Positions 1 through 10,294 of a DNA stretch of 45,166 bases are shown one piece after another. The notes beneath the pieces were generated by a model that worked only from the letters and a program-made list of their open reading frames with translations, was not told the origin of the DNA and ran no database searches. The stretch's first letter is position 1. Every line of letters starts with the position of its first letter. The position numbers and the translations under genes were made by a program. This DNA is from Actinomycetota bacterium (lineage in GTDB: Bacteria > Actinomycetota > Acidimicrobiia > Acidimicrobiales > CADCSY01), in assembly GCA_019347915.1 (NCBI GenBank), contig JAHWKL010000005.1, forward strand, positions 1 to 45,166, given 5' to 3'.

Positions 1-423
1 GGGCCCGAGCCCATACCCGCCAGCTGGATCGCGGCGGGCACGGGGTTCGCCGTCGGAATGATCTCGACCTCTTCTGGGCCGGCTCCGCCCTTCGCCGCCA
101 CGTGGGACTTCATGGAGGTCACCACGTCGGACACCACGACCACAACCACGACCACGACCACGACCACCTTGCCCCAGGGGATCGAGCTGAACGTCAAGCC
201 GTACAAGGTGAAGGGTGTCCACCACGTCGACCTGAGATGGAGCGGAGCGACGACGGAGACCGTCGACGTCTTCCGCGACGGCGTCGTCATCGCTGCAGCG
301 ACTCCGAACGACGGTGCCCACACCGACGTGACCGGCAACAAGGGCAAGGGGGAGTACCTCTATCAGGTGTGCGAGGCAGCCAGCTCGACGTGCTCCGCGG
401 AAGTGAGGGCCACATTCGGGTAG
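1..423 (+). CDS. C-terminal part of a probable secreted/surface protein: lectin-like end (...FAATWDFMEVT), poly-Thr linker, Fn3-like C-terminal domain (5' truncated by window)
   Basis: Frame open from base 1; DTTTTTTTTTTTTLP linker followed by beta-sandwich-like sequence; stop at 421-423. Confidence 0.6.
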   Translation, partial: GPEPIPASWIAAGTGFAVGMISTSSGPAPPFAATWDFMEVTTSDTTTTTTTTTTTTLPQGIELNVKPYKVKGVHHVDLRWSGATTETVDVFRDGVVIAAATPNDGAHTDVTGNKGKGEYLYQVCEAASSTCSAEVRATFG

Positions 424-510
424 GCGCGAGCAGCGCCTCCCGATGGACGATCTCAAGGCCGAGCCAACGGGTCCTCTCACCGGTTGGTTGGTTCGCTAGC
501 TTCGGCCGAG

Positions 511-1518
511 ATGGCGGTGGCGGGCGCATCCACGGCACCCGCCACTCCGTCCCCGGCGCTGGCCGCCCTGGCCCGACGCCCCGCCCTCTCGGCCGTCGCC
601 GGCGCGCTGTGCATCGGCACCTCGGGTGTGCTGGTGCGGCTGGCCGACGTGGCGCCGGCCACCGCTGCGGTGTTCCGCTTCGCCTACGCCGCCCCCGTCC
701 TGGGTGTGCTGGCGCTGCTCGAGCGCCGCCGGCGCTCGGGCACGGCCGGCGGTGCCCGAACGGGCGCGGCCAGGCCGGCAGCAGCAGCAGCAGCCCGCCG
801 GCACCGGTACCACCTCGTCGCCGGCGCCCTGTTCGCCCTCGACCTGGTCCTGTGGCACCACGCCATCGCCGCTGTGGGCGCCGGCCTGGCCACCGTGCTC
901 GGGAACCTGCAGGTGCTGGTGGTGGGTCTGGCGGCGTGGGCCTTCCTCTCCGAGCGCCCCGACCGCCGGCTGCTGGGCGCCACCCCGGTGGTGCTGGTCG
1001 GGGTGGTGCTCATCTCCGGTGCCGTCGGGCAGGGCGCCTACGGCGACGACCCCGCCCTGGGCGTGATCTTCGGCGCCGCCACCTCGGTGGTCTACGCCGG
1101 CTTCATCCTCGTCCACCGCCAAGCCACCCGCGACGGCCGCCTGGCCGGCACCCTGTTCGAGGTCACCGCCGTCGCCGCCGTCGTGGCCGCCGTGCTGGCC
1201 GCGGTGACCGGGGAGCTGGAGGTGTCGCCGTCCTGGCCCGCCCACGGGTGGTTGGCGCTGCTGGCCCTCACCGCCCAGGTGTCGGGGTGGTTGTTCATCT
1301 CCGTGTCGCTGCCCCGCCTGCCGGCGGCGGTCACGTCGATGCTCCTGCTCCTCCAGCCCGGGGCCGCCCTCATCCTGGCCGGAGTGGTGCTCGGCGAGGC
1401 ACCCTCGGCGGCCCAGCTGGTCGGCGCCGGCCTGGTCCTGGCCGGAGTGGTGCTGGGCACCGCCCGCCGAAGGGCGGCGCCGGCCACTCCCCCGCCCCCC
1501 GGATCGCTTCCCGCCTGA
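511..1518 (+). CDS. EamA/DMT-family transporter
   Basis: About 10 hydrophobic segments, duplicated EamA-like pattern (GTSGVLVRLADVAPATAAVFRFAYAAPVL; LLLLQPGAALILAGVVLGE). Start set at ATG 511 (TAGCTT -10-like motif 8 nt upstream); ORF track starts at 484. Confidence 0.85.
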   Translation: MAVAGASTAPATPSPALAALARRPALSAVAGALCIGTSGVLVRLADVAPATAAVFRFAYAAPVLGVLALLERRRRSGTAGGARTGAARPAAAAAARRHRYHLVAGALFALDLVLWHHAIAAVGAGLATVLGNLQVLVVGLAAWAFLSERPDRRLLGATPVVLVGVVLISGAVGQGAYGDDPALGVIFGAATSVVYAGFILVHRQATRDGRLAGTLFEVTAVAAVVAAVLAAVTGELEVSPSWPAHGWLALLALTAQVSGWLFISVSLPRLPAAVTSMLLLLQPGAALILAGVVLGEAPSAAQLVGAGLVLAGVVLGTARRRAAPATPPPPGSLPA

Positions 1519-1622
1519 GGCAGCGCCGGTGTCTCTCCAGCCCTCCCCGCAGCTGCCGTTGGAAGCTTCGGCGCATCGACGCGGCGAGCCGTGCGTCGGC
1601 GCCGTGGCCGTGCGACGCTTTG

Positions 1623-2969
1623 GTGGTGCAAGGCACGAGGGTGCTGGCGGCGGCGGTGTTGGCGGCCGTGCTGCTGGTGTTCGGCGACCTGGCGGGGGCG
1701 GACCGCCACGCCCGACGTGGCCATGGCGTAGCACTCGCCGCCCCCCAACCACGGCAGCTCTCGGGCGTCGAGGATCGAGTGCGACCGCGGGCGCCCCACG
1801 AACCGATCCAGCTCCAATTGCCTCGACCAGAGGTGGTGTCAGGCGCTCCGGTGGCCGCCACGGCGAGGTCGGGAACCACCTCGCCGGTGGCGATCACGCC
1901 AGGCGACGGCGACGTCGAACCCGTCACCACGAAACGGCTCCGGCGCCTGACGCTGGCGGCGGTGGGCGACATCCTGGTGCACCGTCCGGTGATCGCCAGC
2001 GCCCAGGCCTACGCCGGGGGCGGAGGGTACGTCTTCGACCCCATGTTCGACGAGGTCCGGGAGGCGATCTCGGCCGCCGACCTGGCCATCTGCCATCAAG
2101 AGACACCCATCTCCGCCGACGACAGCGACCTCAGCCGGTCGGGCACCCTGAGTTTCAATGCCCCCCGCCAGATCGCCTCGGCCCTGCGCAACGCTGGCTT
2201 CCGGGCCTGCGACACGGCCTCGAATCACACCTGGGACCGGGGACTCGCAGGGGTGGAGCAGACCCTGGACGTGCTCGACCAGGCCGGCATCGGCCACAAG
2301 GGAAGCGCCCGCAACGCCGACGAAGCGGCGCATCCACCCATCTATGAGGTCAACGGCGTGAAGATCGGCCATCTCGCCTTCAGCTACACGATCTACAACG
2401 AGGCGGGACCCAACACCAAGGCGCCGCCGGAAGCACCGTGGCTGGCCTCCATGCTGTGGCCCCTTCAAGGCGCCCAGGGCATCCTCGCCCAGGCTCACTC
2501 CGTGAAGGAGCGGGGCGCCGAGTTCGTGGTCATCAGCATGCACTGGGGCAGCGAGTACGTGCACGAGCCGAGCGCCGAGCAGCGGCAGCTGGCGAGGGAC
2601 CTGCTGGCGTCCCCCGATGTCGACCTCATCCTCGGTCACCACGCCCACGTGGTGCAGCCCTGCGAGAAGATCGGCAACGAGTACGTGAGCTACGGGATGG
2701 GCAATTTCCTCTCGAACCAGTCGCCCACCCAGGAGCCGACCCTCAGGGTGGACACCCAGGACGGCTCCATCGTGACCTACACCATCGAAGAGGTGGCACC
2801 GGGTCGGCTGGAGACGACGCAGATGACCTACGTGCCCACCTGGGTGGTCATCCCCGGGCACAAGGTCGTCCAGGCGACACCCGACCGCCACGCCGACTCC
2901 TACAACCGCACGGTCACCAACATGAACCGGCTGGGCGCCGACGCCTGCGACGCCCAGCCCGCCTTCTGA
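1623..2969 (+). CDS. CapA-family (PGA_cap) metallophosphatase-like protein, probably exported
   Basis: AAVGDILVH, ETPIS, SNHTWDRG, MHWGSEYVHEPS, GHHAHVVQP, YGMGNFLSNQ motifs of CapA proteins; start within the long ORF is uncertain (GTG 1623/1626). Confidence 0.85.
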   Translation: MVQGTRVLAAAVLAAVLLVFGDLAGADRHARRGHGVALAAPQPRQLSGVEDRVRPRAPHEPIQLQLPRPEVVSGAPVAATARSGTTSPVAITPGDGDVEPVTTKRLRRLTLAAVGDILVHRPVIASAQAYAGGGGYVFDPMFDEVREAISAADLAICHQETPISADDSDLSRSGTLSFNAPRQIASALRNAGFRACDTASNHTWDRGLAGVEQTLDVLDQAGIGHKGSARNADEAAHPPIYEVNGVKIGHLAFSYTIYNEAGPNTKAPPEAPWLASMLWPLQGAQGILAQAHSVKERGAEFVVISMHWGSEYVHEPSAEQRQLARDLLASPDVDLILGHHAHVVQPCEKIGNEYVSYGMGNFLSNQSPTQEPTLRVDTQDGSIVTYTIEEVAPGRLETTQMTYVPTWVVIPGHKVVQATPDRHADSYNRTVTNMNRLGADACDAQPAF

Positions 2970-3033
2970 GGGCAGCGAAACCAACGCCGTGCGACAGCAG
3001 TCTTGGCGCCAGGCCAGCCTGGTAACCAGCGGC

Positions 3034-4105
3034 TCAGCGCCCGAGCATTCGCCCGAGCGCGAGGGCATCACGACGTTGCCGTTCCGTATCGAATCGCAGG
3101 TCGACCGAGCGGTCGTCACCGTCCTGCCCCAGGCCGGCGGGTAGGAACGGTGCCGGTGCCGGCTCGGGTTCCCCGAAGACGTCGGCCAGCCAGTGCGTGC
3201 GCTCGCTGAACCAGTAGCGGAGCATGGTGACGTCACCTTCGTCCAGGTCGGTGATGCAGCCTTCCGCCGTGATGAACCCGGCCCAGGAGAGGTGTACGCC
3301 GTCGTAGCGCTCAGCGACCGAGCGCCAGTCGGGAACGAGATGACGTCGCATGGTCGTGCGAGTGGCTCGCTGGTTCGGTACGGCGGTCAGCGCCGAGAGC
3401 TCCGATCGCCGTTGGTTGCGTCCGGGAAGCTCCCATGACTCCTGATGCGACGCGGCTTGGCGTGGGTGCTCCATCACCAGTCGTGCCCAGTCAGAGGGCC
3501 GATGCACTTCCAGCACCCGCGCTTCTGGAAGCACGGGAAGGCGCCAACGACTGATGGGGCTGCCCTCGAGTTCCCAGGCATCGACCAGTTGGCCATGGGC
3601 CACGTCCGGCGGATCGGTCACCGTCCACAACCCCGCCCAGGAGAACTGGCCTGCGCCATACACCTGCTCGTAGTCCCGGAAGAGCGGCGCCAGCCGATCG
3701 ACCCGAAGGTCCTCCGTCGTCCACCACTGCTGGCCCTGGCGGGCCATCGGCTCGTGGAGCGCGGTGGCGAAGCGGTCGTTGAGGGCCTCGGCGATGGGAG
3801 CACGCCCGTGGGCATGGCGGTACCCGGCTGCTGCGGTCTCTGCGGCGTGTGAGACCCAAGGACCGACATCGAGCATGCCCACCAGCACCGCGAGCTCGAC
3901 CAGCTCACCCAAGGACATGCGCTCAACAGCCTCGACCGCTGGAGCCACCGAGCCCGGAGCGCTGTCGAGGACCAAGCGCCGCCCCTCCGGATGCAGGGCA
4001 CGCGTCTCGAGCCTCGCCAGGAGGGTCACGCCGACAGGAGATGCCAAGAGTGCATCGACGAAGCCGTCGGTCACCGCCACGACAGAACCGTAGAGACGGG
4101 CATGC
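3034..4105 (-). CDS. hypothetical protein (orphan by eye)
   Basis: Long ORF (track 3034..4221); likely start near [12 protein letters not shown]; no family recognised. Confidence 0.6.
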
Positions 4106-4231
4106 ACACGTGCATCACCATTTGCCGGCGAACGGCACACGCCTTCACGCCGGCGCCCCGCCTCGTGCTTTCCCCAGCCCGCGGGTAGGTTCGCCGCTGG
4201 AGGCAGGGCGTTCCCGACCACCCCTCACCAC

Positions 4232-5647
4232 GTGGCCACTTCCGAAAGCTTCGACCTCATCGTCATCGGCAGCGGGCCCGGCGGCCAGAAGGCCGCCATC
4301 GCCGCCGCCAAGCTGGGCCGGCGCGCCGCGGTGGTGGAGCGCTCGCCCACCGTCGGGGGCGTGTGCCTGCACACCGGCACCATCCCGTCGAAGACCATGC
4401 GTGAGGCGGTGGTGCACCTGACCGGGCTCATGCAGCGGGAGATGTACGGGCAGAGCTACCGGGTCAAGGAGGAGATCACCGTCCAGGACCTCATCGCCCG
4501 CACCACCCACGTCGTCGAGCGGGAGGCCCACGTCGTGCGCGACCAGCTCGTGCGCAACCGGGTGGCGGTGCTGAACGGGACCGGCCGCTTCGTCGACCCC
4601 CACACCGTGGCCGTCCGTCGCCGAGAGGGCGACGAGCGGCTGCTGCGTGCTGAGCGCATCGTCATCGCCACCGGCACCCGCCCTGCCCGCCCGGCCTCGG
4701 TGGAGTTCGACGGCCGCACCGTCATCGACTCCGACAGCGTCATCAACCTCGAGCAGATCCCCTCCTCGCTGGTGGTCGTCGGCGCCGGCGTGGTGGGCAT
4801 GGAGTACGCCTCGATGTTCGCCGCCCTGGGCACCAAGGTGACCGTGGTCGAGCGGCGCGACCGCATGCTGGAGTTCTGCGACGCCGAGATCGTCGACGCC
4901 CTCCGCTTCTCCCTCCGCGATGTGGGGACGGTGTTCCGCTTCCGCGAGCACGTCACCTCGGTCGAGCGCCGCGGGGGGCAGGCCATCGCCACGCTGGCCA
5001 GCGGCAAGCGCATCCTCGCCGACGTCGTGCTCTACTCGGCCGGCCGCCAGGGCGTCACCGACGCCCTCGATCTTCCCGCCGCCGGGCTGGCCGCCGACGA
5101 GCGGGGGCGCATCGCCGTGAACGATCACTTCCAGACCGAGGTCGCCCACATCTACGCCGTGGGCGACGTGGTCGGGTTCCCCGCCCTGGCCTCCACCTCC
5201 ATGGAGCAGGGCCGCCTGGCCGTGCTCCACGCCTTCGGCCAGCCCGCTCCGCCGCTGAGTGACCTGGTCCCCATCGGCATCTACACCATCCCCGAGATCA
5301 GCTACGTGGGACGCACCGAGGACGAGCTCACGGCCGCCGCCGTGCCCTACGAGGTGGGCGTGGCCCGCTACCGCGAGCTGGCCTCGGGGCAGATCATCGG
5401 CGACTCGCACGGGCTGTTGAAGCTCCTCGTCTCCCCGGACGACCACACGCTCCTCGGCGTCCACATCCTCGGCGCCGGCGCCACCGAGCTGGTGCACATC
5501 GGCCAGGCGCTCATGGCCAACGGCGGTGGCGTCGACTACCTGGTGAACGCCGTGTTCAACTACCCCACGCTGGCCGAGGCCTACAAGGTCGCCGGCCTCG
5601 ACGCCGCCAACAAGATCCGGGCCCTCGCCTCGGTCACCGAGGCCTGA
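4232..5647 (+). CDS. sthA: Si-specific (soluble) NAD(P)+ transhydrogenase
   Basis: [42 protein letters not shown] (single-Cys SthA-type site), [17 protein letters not shown]. Confidence 0.9.
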   Translation: MATSESFDLIVIGSGPGGQKAAIAAAKLGRRAAVVERSPTVGGVCLHTGTIPSKTMREAVVHLTGLMQREMYGQSYRVKEEITVQDLIARTTHVVEREAHVVRDQLVRNRVAVLNGTGRFVDPHTVAVRRREGDERLLRAERIVIATGTRPARPASVEFDGRTVIDSDSVINLEQIPSSLVVVGAGVVGMEYASMFAALGTKVTVVERRDRMLEFCDAEIVDALRFSLRDVGTVFRFREHVTSVERRGGQAIATLASGKRILADVVLYSAGRQGVTDALDLPAAGLAADERGRIAVNDHFQTEVAHIYAVGDVVGFPALASTSMEQGRLAVLHAFGQPAPPLSDLVPIGIYTIPEISYVGRTEDELTAAAVPYEVGVARYRELASGQIIGDSHGLLKLLVSPDDHTLLGVHILGAGATELVHIGQALMANGGGVDYLVNAVFNYPTLAEAYKVAGLDAANKIRALASVTEA

Positions 5648-5677
5648 GCGCCGCCCCCGCCATCGCCCCCAGCCTCG

Positions 5678-5744
5678 GTTCTGGCAGCGAGAACGGCGCG
5701 AATTCCGACCTGTCGCGAATTCCGACCACTGCTGCTGCCAGAAC
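5678..5744. repeat. Inverted repeat GTTCTGGCAGC ... GCTGCCAGAAC with nested direct repeat CGCGAATTCCGACC x2; putative bidirectional terminator
   Basis: Arms 5678-5688 and 5734-5744 perfectly complementary (11 bp); loop holds a 14-nt direct repeat at 5697-5710 and 5714-5727; lies between convergent sthA and treZ. Confidence 0.8.
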
Positions 5745-5746
5745 GG

Positions 5747-7495
5747 CTACTGGGCCACCGAGGCGGGCCCGGTGATGACCACCGTGTCGGGCGGCAGGGT
5801 GGCGAAGCGGTCGTCGACCGAGACGGCATCGTCCGACGCCAGCAGCAGGACGGTGCCGGCGCCCTTCCCGAGGTCGAGCTTCTGGTCGGTGTCCCCCAGA
5901 TTGGCCGCCACCCGCAGCTCTCCGCGCTCGACGACCAACCACCGGGCCTGCTCGTCGTAGCGCACCCGCACCCCGTCCCGACGCCCGTCGCTGAACCCCG
6001 GCGTGCGCCGGCGCAGGGCGATGAGCGAGCGGTACCACTCGAGGACCTCGGCGTGCGGGGATCGCTCCAGCTCGTTCCAATCGAGTCTCGACCGCTCGAA
6101 GGTGGAGCGCTCCTGGGGGTCGGGCACCTCCTCGGCCGACCACCCGAAGGCGGCGAACTCCGAGCGCCGGCCCTGGCGGACGAGACGGCCCAGCTCGCGG
6201 TCCTCGTGGCTGGTGAAGTACTGGAAGGGAGTGGCGCTGGCCCACTCCTCCCCCTGGAAGACCATGGGGACGAAGGGCGCCGTCAGGTACAGCGCCGCTC
6301 CCACCTTCAACCTCCCCGTGGACAGGCTGGCTCCGATGCGGTCGCCCAGGGCCCGGTTGCCCACCTGGTCGTGGTTCTGCAGGTAGCCGAGGAAGGCCCA
6401 CCCGGGGAGCCCGGTCGGGGGGCGGCCGTGGGTGCGGCCCCGGGACGGCGCCCACCGCCCGGCATAGACCCACACGTCGGCCAGGGCGGTGGCCAGGTTG
6501 GCCAGGGCGCCGAAGTCGGCGTAGTAGCCCTCGTGCTCGCCGGTGAGGACGGTGTGCAGGGCGTGGTGGAAGTCGTCGCTCCACTGCGCGTCCATCCCGT
6601 AGCCGCCGACCGCCGGCGGGCGCACCACCCGGGGATCGTTGAGGTCCGATTCGGCGATGAGCCACAGCGGGCGGTTCTCGGTGGCGGCCAGGCCGGCCAC
6701 CTCGGTGGCGAGCTGCTCGAGGATGTGGACGGCCGAGGTGTCGACGATGGCGTGGACGGCGTCGATCCGTAGGGCGTCGACGTGGTAGTCGCGCAGCCAT
6801 CCCAGGGCGTTGTCGATCACGAACCGGCGAACCTCGTCGCTGCCCCGCTGGTCGAAGTTGACCGCCTGGCCCCACGGCGTGGAGTAGAAGGAGGTGAAGT
6901 AGGGGCCGAACCGCTCCAGGTAGTTCCCCTCGGGACCGAGGTGGTTGTAGACCACGTCGAGGACCACGCCGAGGCCCCGGGCGTGGCAGGCGTCGACCAG
7001 TCGCTTGAGCCCGTCAGGGCCGCCGTAGTCGCGGTGCGGGGCGTACAGGTCGACGCCGTCGTACCCCCAGTTGCGGCTGCCGGAGAACTCGGCCACCGGG
7101 AGGACCTCCACGGCGGTGACGCCCAGGTCGACCAGGTGGTCGAGGCGGTCGATGACGCCGTCGAAGGTCCCTTCCGGGGTGAAGGTGCCGACATGGAGCT
7201 CGTAGAGCAGGGCCGAGGGCAGGTGAAAACCACGCCAGCCCTGGTCGCCCCAGGCGAAGGCGTCGTGGTCGACGACCCGCGAGGGGCCGTGCACTCCCGA
7301 GGGCTGGAACGGCGAGCGGGGATCGGGCAGCGGCTCGGAGCCGTCGAGGCGGAAGGCGTAGTCGGTGCCGGGGCCGGCCTCGGGCACGTCGATCTCCCAC
7401 CAGCCCTGATCGGTCTCGCGCATCGGCACCGGTCGGTCGCCGCAGTCCAGCTCCACGCTGTCCGCACGGGGCGCCCACACCCGGAACGTGGTCAT
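5747..7495 (-). CDS. treZ: malto-oligosyltrehalose trehalohydrolase
   Basis: TTFRVWAPRADSVELDCG; DVVYNHLGPEGNYLERFGPYFT; ALRIDAVHAI; start 7495 or 7504. Confidence 0.92.
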   Translation of the reverse strand: MTTFRVWAPRADSVELDCGDRPVPMRETDQGWWEIDVPEAGPGTDYAFRLDGSEPLPDPRSPFQPSGVHGPSRVVDHDAFAWGDQGWRGFHLPSALLYELHVGTFTPEGTFDGVIDRLDHLVDLGVTAVEVLPVAEFSGSRNWGYDGVDLYAPHRDYGGPDGLKRLVDACHARGLGVVLDVVYNHLGPEGNYLERFGPYFTSFYSTPWGQAVNFDQRGSDEVRRFVIDNALGWLRDYHVDALRIDAVHAIVDTSAVHILEQLATEVAGLAATENRPLWLIAESDLNDPRVVRPPAVGGYGMDAQWSDDFHHALHTVLTGEHEGYYADFGALANLATALADVWVYAGRWAPSRGRTHGRPPTGLPGWAFLGYLQNHDQVGNRALGDRIGASLSTGRLKVGAALYLTAPFVPMVFQGEEWASATPFQYFTSHEDRELGRLVRQGRRSEFAAFGWSAEEVPDPQERSTFERSRLDWNELERSPHAEVLEWYRSLIALRRRTPGFSDGRRDGVRVRYDEQARWLVVERGELRVAANLGDTDQKLDLGKGAGTVLLLASDDAVSVDDRFATLPPDTVVITGPASVAQ

Positions 7496-7570
7496 GGCTG
7501 CCATCTTTGTCGATCGGGCCACCACCACGGTCGTGGCGGCGACGAGGGACAATGGTGAGTCAACGAAGCC

Positions 7571-10294
7571 CTACCTCCCCAGGCGCAGCAGAGCGACGGG
7601 GAAGGTGCCCAGCAGCGAGGCCAGCGACACCGCGCCGCCCTCGACGGCTGCTCCGGTGAGCTCGTCGCGCCAGGCGCCGGCGGGAAGCTCCACGGTGGTG
7701 TCGCCCCATCCGCCCCGCCGGGCCAAGCCGAGCACCAGGCGGGGCACCACGGTGACGACGCCCTCGCCCCGGGCGAAGGCCACGGCGTGGTCGGCGGCCT
7801 GGCCCTGGGCGACCAGCGGTCGGTAGGCGCCGGCCGCACCTGCCCCGAAGGCCTCGGGCACCTGGCGGCGCAGGTGCAGGGCGGCGCGGGTGACGTGGAG
7901 CTTGGGCAGGCCCTCGTCGCTCCGCCGGCACACCTCGGCCACGTCCATGCCCGCCACCTGTGCCAGCAAGTCGGACCGGAGGGCGAAGTCGACCGGGCGG
8001 CGGTTGTCGGGATCGACGAGGCTGAGGTCCCACAGCTCGGTGCCCTGGTACAGGTCGGGCACGCCCGGCGCCGTGCACTTCACCAGCTGGGCAGCCAGGC
8101 TGTTCACCCGGCCGGGCTCGACCAGCGGGGCCACGAACTCCTCCAGGTCGGCCAGGAAGTCGTCGTCGGCCAGGGCCGCCTCCACGAAGCGCCGCACTGC
8201 CTCGTCGTACTCGGGATCGGGGTCGATCCAGCTGGTGTGGACCTTGGCCTCCCGGGTGGCCTTCTCGACGTAGGCCAGCGCCCGCTCGACCGGCAGCGGC
8301 CAGGCCCCGACCAGCGTCTGGTAGAGCAGCCACTCGACGTTGCGGTCGGGAAGATCGGCTCCGCCGGGGGTCGACGTGCGGTGGCGCCGGTTGCGGTCCG
8401 CCCACCGCAGCACCGCCCGCCCGTAGTCGCCAGGGATCTCCGAGAGCAGCGAGATGCGGGCCCTGACGTCCTCACTGCGCTTGGTGTCGTGGGTCGAGGA
8501 CGCCAGCATGGCGCGGGGCCAGGCGCGGTGGGTGGCGGCCATGGCGTCGTGGAAGGCGACGGGGTCGGTGCCGAACACGCTGGGATCACCGCCCACCTCG
8601 TTCAGCGACACCAGCCGGTTGTAGGTGTAGAAGGCGGTGTCCTCCACCGCCTTGGCCATGACCGGCCCGCTGACCTGCTGGAACCGCAGGGACAGCTCCG
8701 TGCCCTCTCGCCCTCCCAGCCGCCCCCGCAGCACCGCTCCCAGCAGGTCGAACAGCTCGGGGTCCAGATCGGGTCGCCGCGCCGCGGCCTCGGCCAGGGC
8801 ACCGGCGAGGCGAGCCTCGTCGGCCTCGCTGACCTTGCCCTCGGCATCCACGTAGGTCCGGTACACCGGGAAGCAGGCGAGGACCTCCTGCAGGGCCTCC
8901 TGGAGCTCGTGCCGGGTGAAGTCCCGGTACCGGCGGGACGCCTCGCACACCGACACGAACCGGTGGGTGAGGCGGCTGACGTCGGCGGCCAGCACGTCCC
9001 GCATGACCAGGTGCTTCTTCTCGTGGGCCACCTCGTCCCAGTCAGTGGTCTCGCCGGTGAACTCGGCGTAGGCGCCCGTGAGGGGCGCTTCACCGGCCGG
9101 GTCCACGAACAGCCCTCCCACCCGGTTGGCGAAGTCGTAGCCGGTGGTGCCGTCGACCGGCCACGCCGAAGGCAGGTCCTCACCGTGCTCCAGGATCTTC
9201 TCGACCACCACCCAGGCCGCCGGCGCCGCCGTGCGCAGGCGGCGGAAGTAGGCCTCGGGATCGCGCAGACCGTCGGGATGGTCGATCCGCAGCCCGTCGA
9301 GCACGCCCTCGGCCAGCCACTGCAGCACCAGGGCGTGGGTGTCGTCGAAGACCTGGGCGTCCTCCATGCGCAGGGCCGCCAGCGTGGTGATGTCGAAGAA
9401 GCGCCGGTAGTCGAGCTCACGGCCCGCCGTGCGCCAGTAGGCCAGGCGGAAGTTCTGGCGATCGAGCAGGGCGTCGAGCAGGTCGACGTCGCCATTGATC
9501 CGCTCCACGGCGGCGTCGACGGCGGCGACCACCGAGGGCTCCTCCTCGCACAGGCGGGCCAGCTGGCGCTTGAGGACCTCCTTGTCCCGGTGGCGGTGGC
9601 GCACGTTGACGGCGTCGACGGCCGTGGCCGGCGGGAGCGAGGCGAAGGCGGCGGCGAGGAACTCGACGTCGTCGGCGAAGGCCTGGCCGGCCGAGCGCAG
9701 GGCGGCGCCGGCCAGGGCGAGGGGCAGATCGAACGAGCGGGGGGCGACGGGGAAGCGATGCTCGAAGTAGCTCACCAGGAAGGCCCCGCGCTGGCGCTCG
9801 AGCATCAGCTCCCCCGCCTCCAGGGCCCGCCCGTAGTGGTCGCCCAGCACCGGCATCAGCACGGTGTTGCGCAGCTTCGACTCCGGGCCCTCCCAGTCGA
9901 CGTCGAAGTAGGCCGCCCAGCGGCTGGAGGGCCCGTTCTCGAGCACGTCCTGCCACCAGGCGTTGTCGGCGGTGATGGCCATGTGATTGGGGACGATGTC
10001 GAGGACCTGGCCCAGGCGGGCAGCACCGAGGGCCTGGGTCAACCGGGCGAAGGCGGGCGCCCCGCCGAGCTCGTCGTTGACCCGCGAGTGGTCGACCACG
10101 TCGTAGCCGTGGGTGCTGCCTGCTGCCGCCTGCAGCGCCGGCGAGCTGTAGAGGTGGGAGACACCGAGGGCAGCCAGGTACGGCGCCACCTCGGCGGCGT
10201 CGTCGAAACCGAACTCCGGCCGGAGCTGCAGCCGGTAGGTGGCGAGCGGCGCCCGCCGGTGATCGCCCTCGTGGCCCGCGGTTGCCGCGGTCAC
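7571..10294 (-). CDS. treY: malto-oligosyltrehalose synthase
   Basis: [61 protein letters not shown] start overlaps treX stop (GTGA 10291-10294). Confidence 0.93.
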   Translation of the reverse strand: MTAATAGHEGDHRRAPLATYRLQLRPEFGFDDAAEVAPYLAALGVSHLYSSPALQAAAGSTHGYDVVDHSRVNDELGGAPAFARLTQALGAARLGQVLDIVPNHMAITADNAWWQDVLENGPSSRWAAYFDVDWEGPESKLRNTVLMPVLGDHYGRALEAGELMLERQRGAFLVSYFEHRFPVAPRSFDLPLALAGAALRSAGQAFADDVEFLAAAFASLPPATAVDAVNVRHRHRDKEVLKRQLARLCEEEPSVVAAVDAAVERINGDVDLLDALLDRQNFRLAYWRTAGRELDYRRFFDITTLAALRMEDAQVFDDTHALVLQWLAEGVLDGLRIDHPDGLRDPEAYFRRLRTAAPAAWVVVEKILEHGEDLPSAWPVDGTTGYDFANRVGGLFVDPAGEAPLTGAYAEFTGETTDWDEVAHEKKHLVMRDVLAADVSRLTHRFVSVCEASRRYRDFTRHELQEALQEVLACFPVYRTYVDAEGKVSEADEARLAGALAEAAARRPDLDPELFDLLGAVLRGRLGGREGTELSLRFQQVSGPVMAKAVEDTAFYTYNRLVSLNEVGGDPSVFGTDPVAFHDAMAATHRAWPRAMLASSTHDTKRSEDVRARISLLSEIPGDYGRAVLRWADRNRRHRTSTPGGADLPDRNVEWLLYQTLVGAWPLPVERALAYVEKATREAKVHTSWIDPDPEYDEAVRRFVEAALADDDFLADLEEFVAPLVEPGRVNSLAAQLVKCTAPGVPDLYQGTELWDLSLVDPDNRRPVDFALRSDLLAQVAGMDVAEVCRRSDEGLPKLHVTRAALHLRRQVPEAFGAGAAGAYRPLVAQGQAADHAVAFARGEGVVTVVPRLVLGLARRGGWGDTTVELPAGAWRDELTGAAVEGGAVSLASLLGTFPVALLRLGR

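Noticed and set aside
121-171. ACC/ACG tandem repeat as a CRISPR or regulatory repeat
   Set aside because: In-frame poly-Thr linker coding repeat; no spacer structure.
102-2969. 955-aa ORF as a single protein
   Set aside because: N-terminal two thirds is the out-of-frame reading of the Thr-linker protein and the EamA gene (Arg/Pro/Gly-rich); only the CapA part from about 1623 is coding.
2970-3033. CCAGG-CCAG-CCTGG mini-hairpin at the CapA/orphan convergent junction as a family member
   Set aside because: Only 5-bp arms and no GTTCTGGC core; may be a simple terminator but unsupported.
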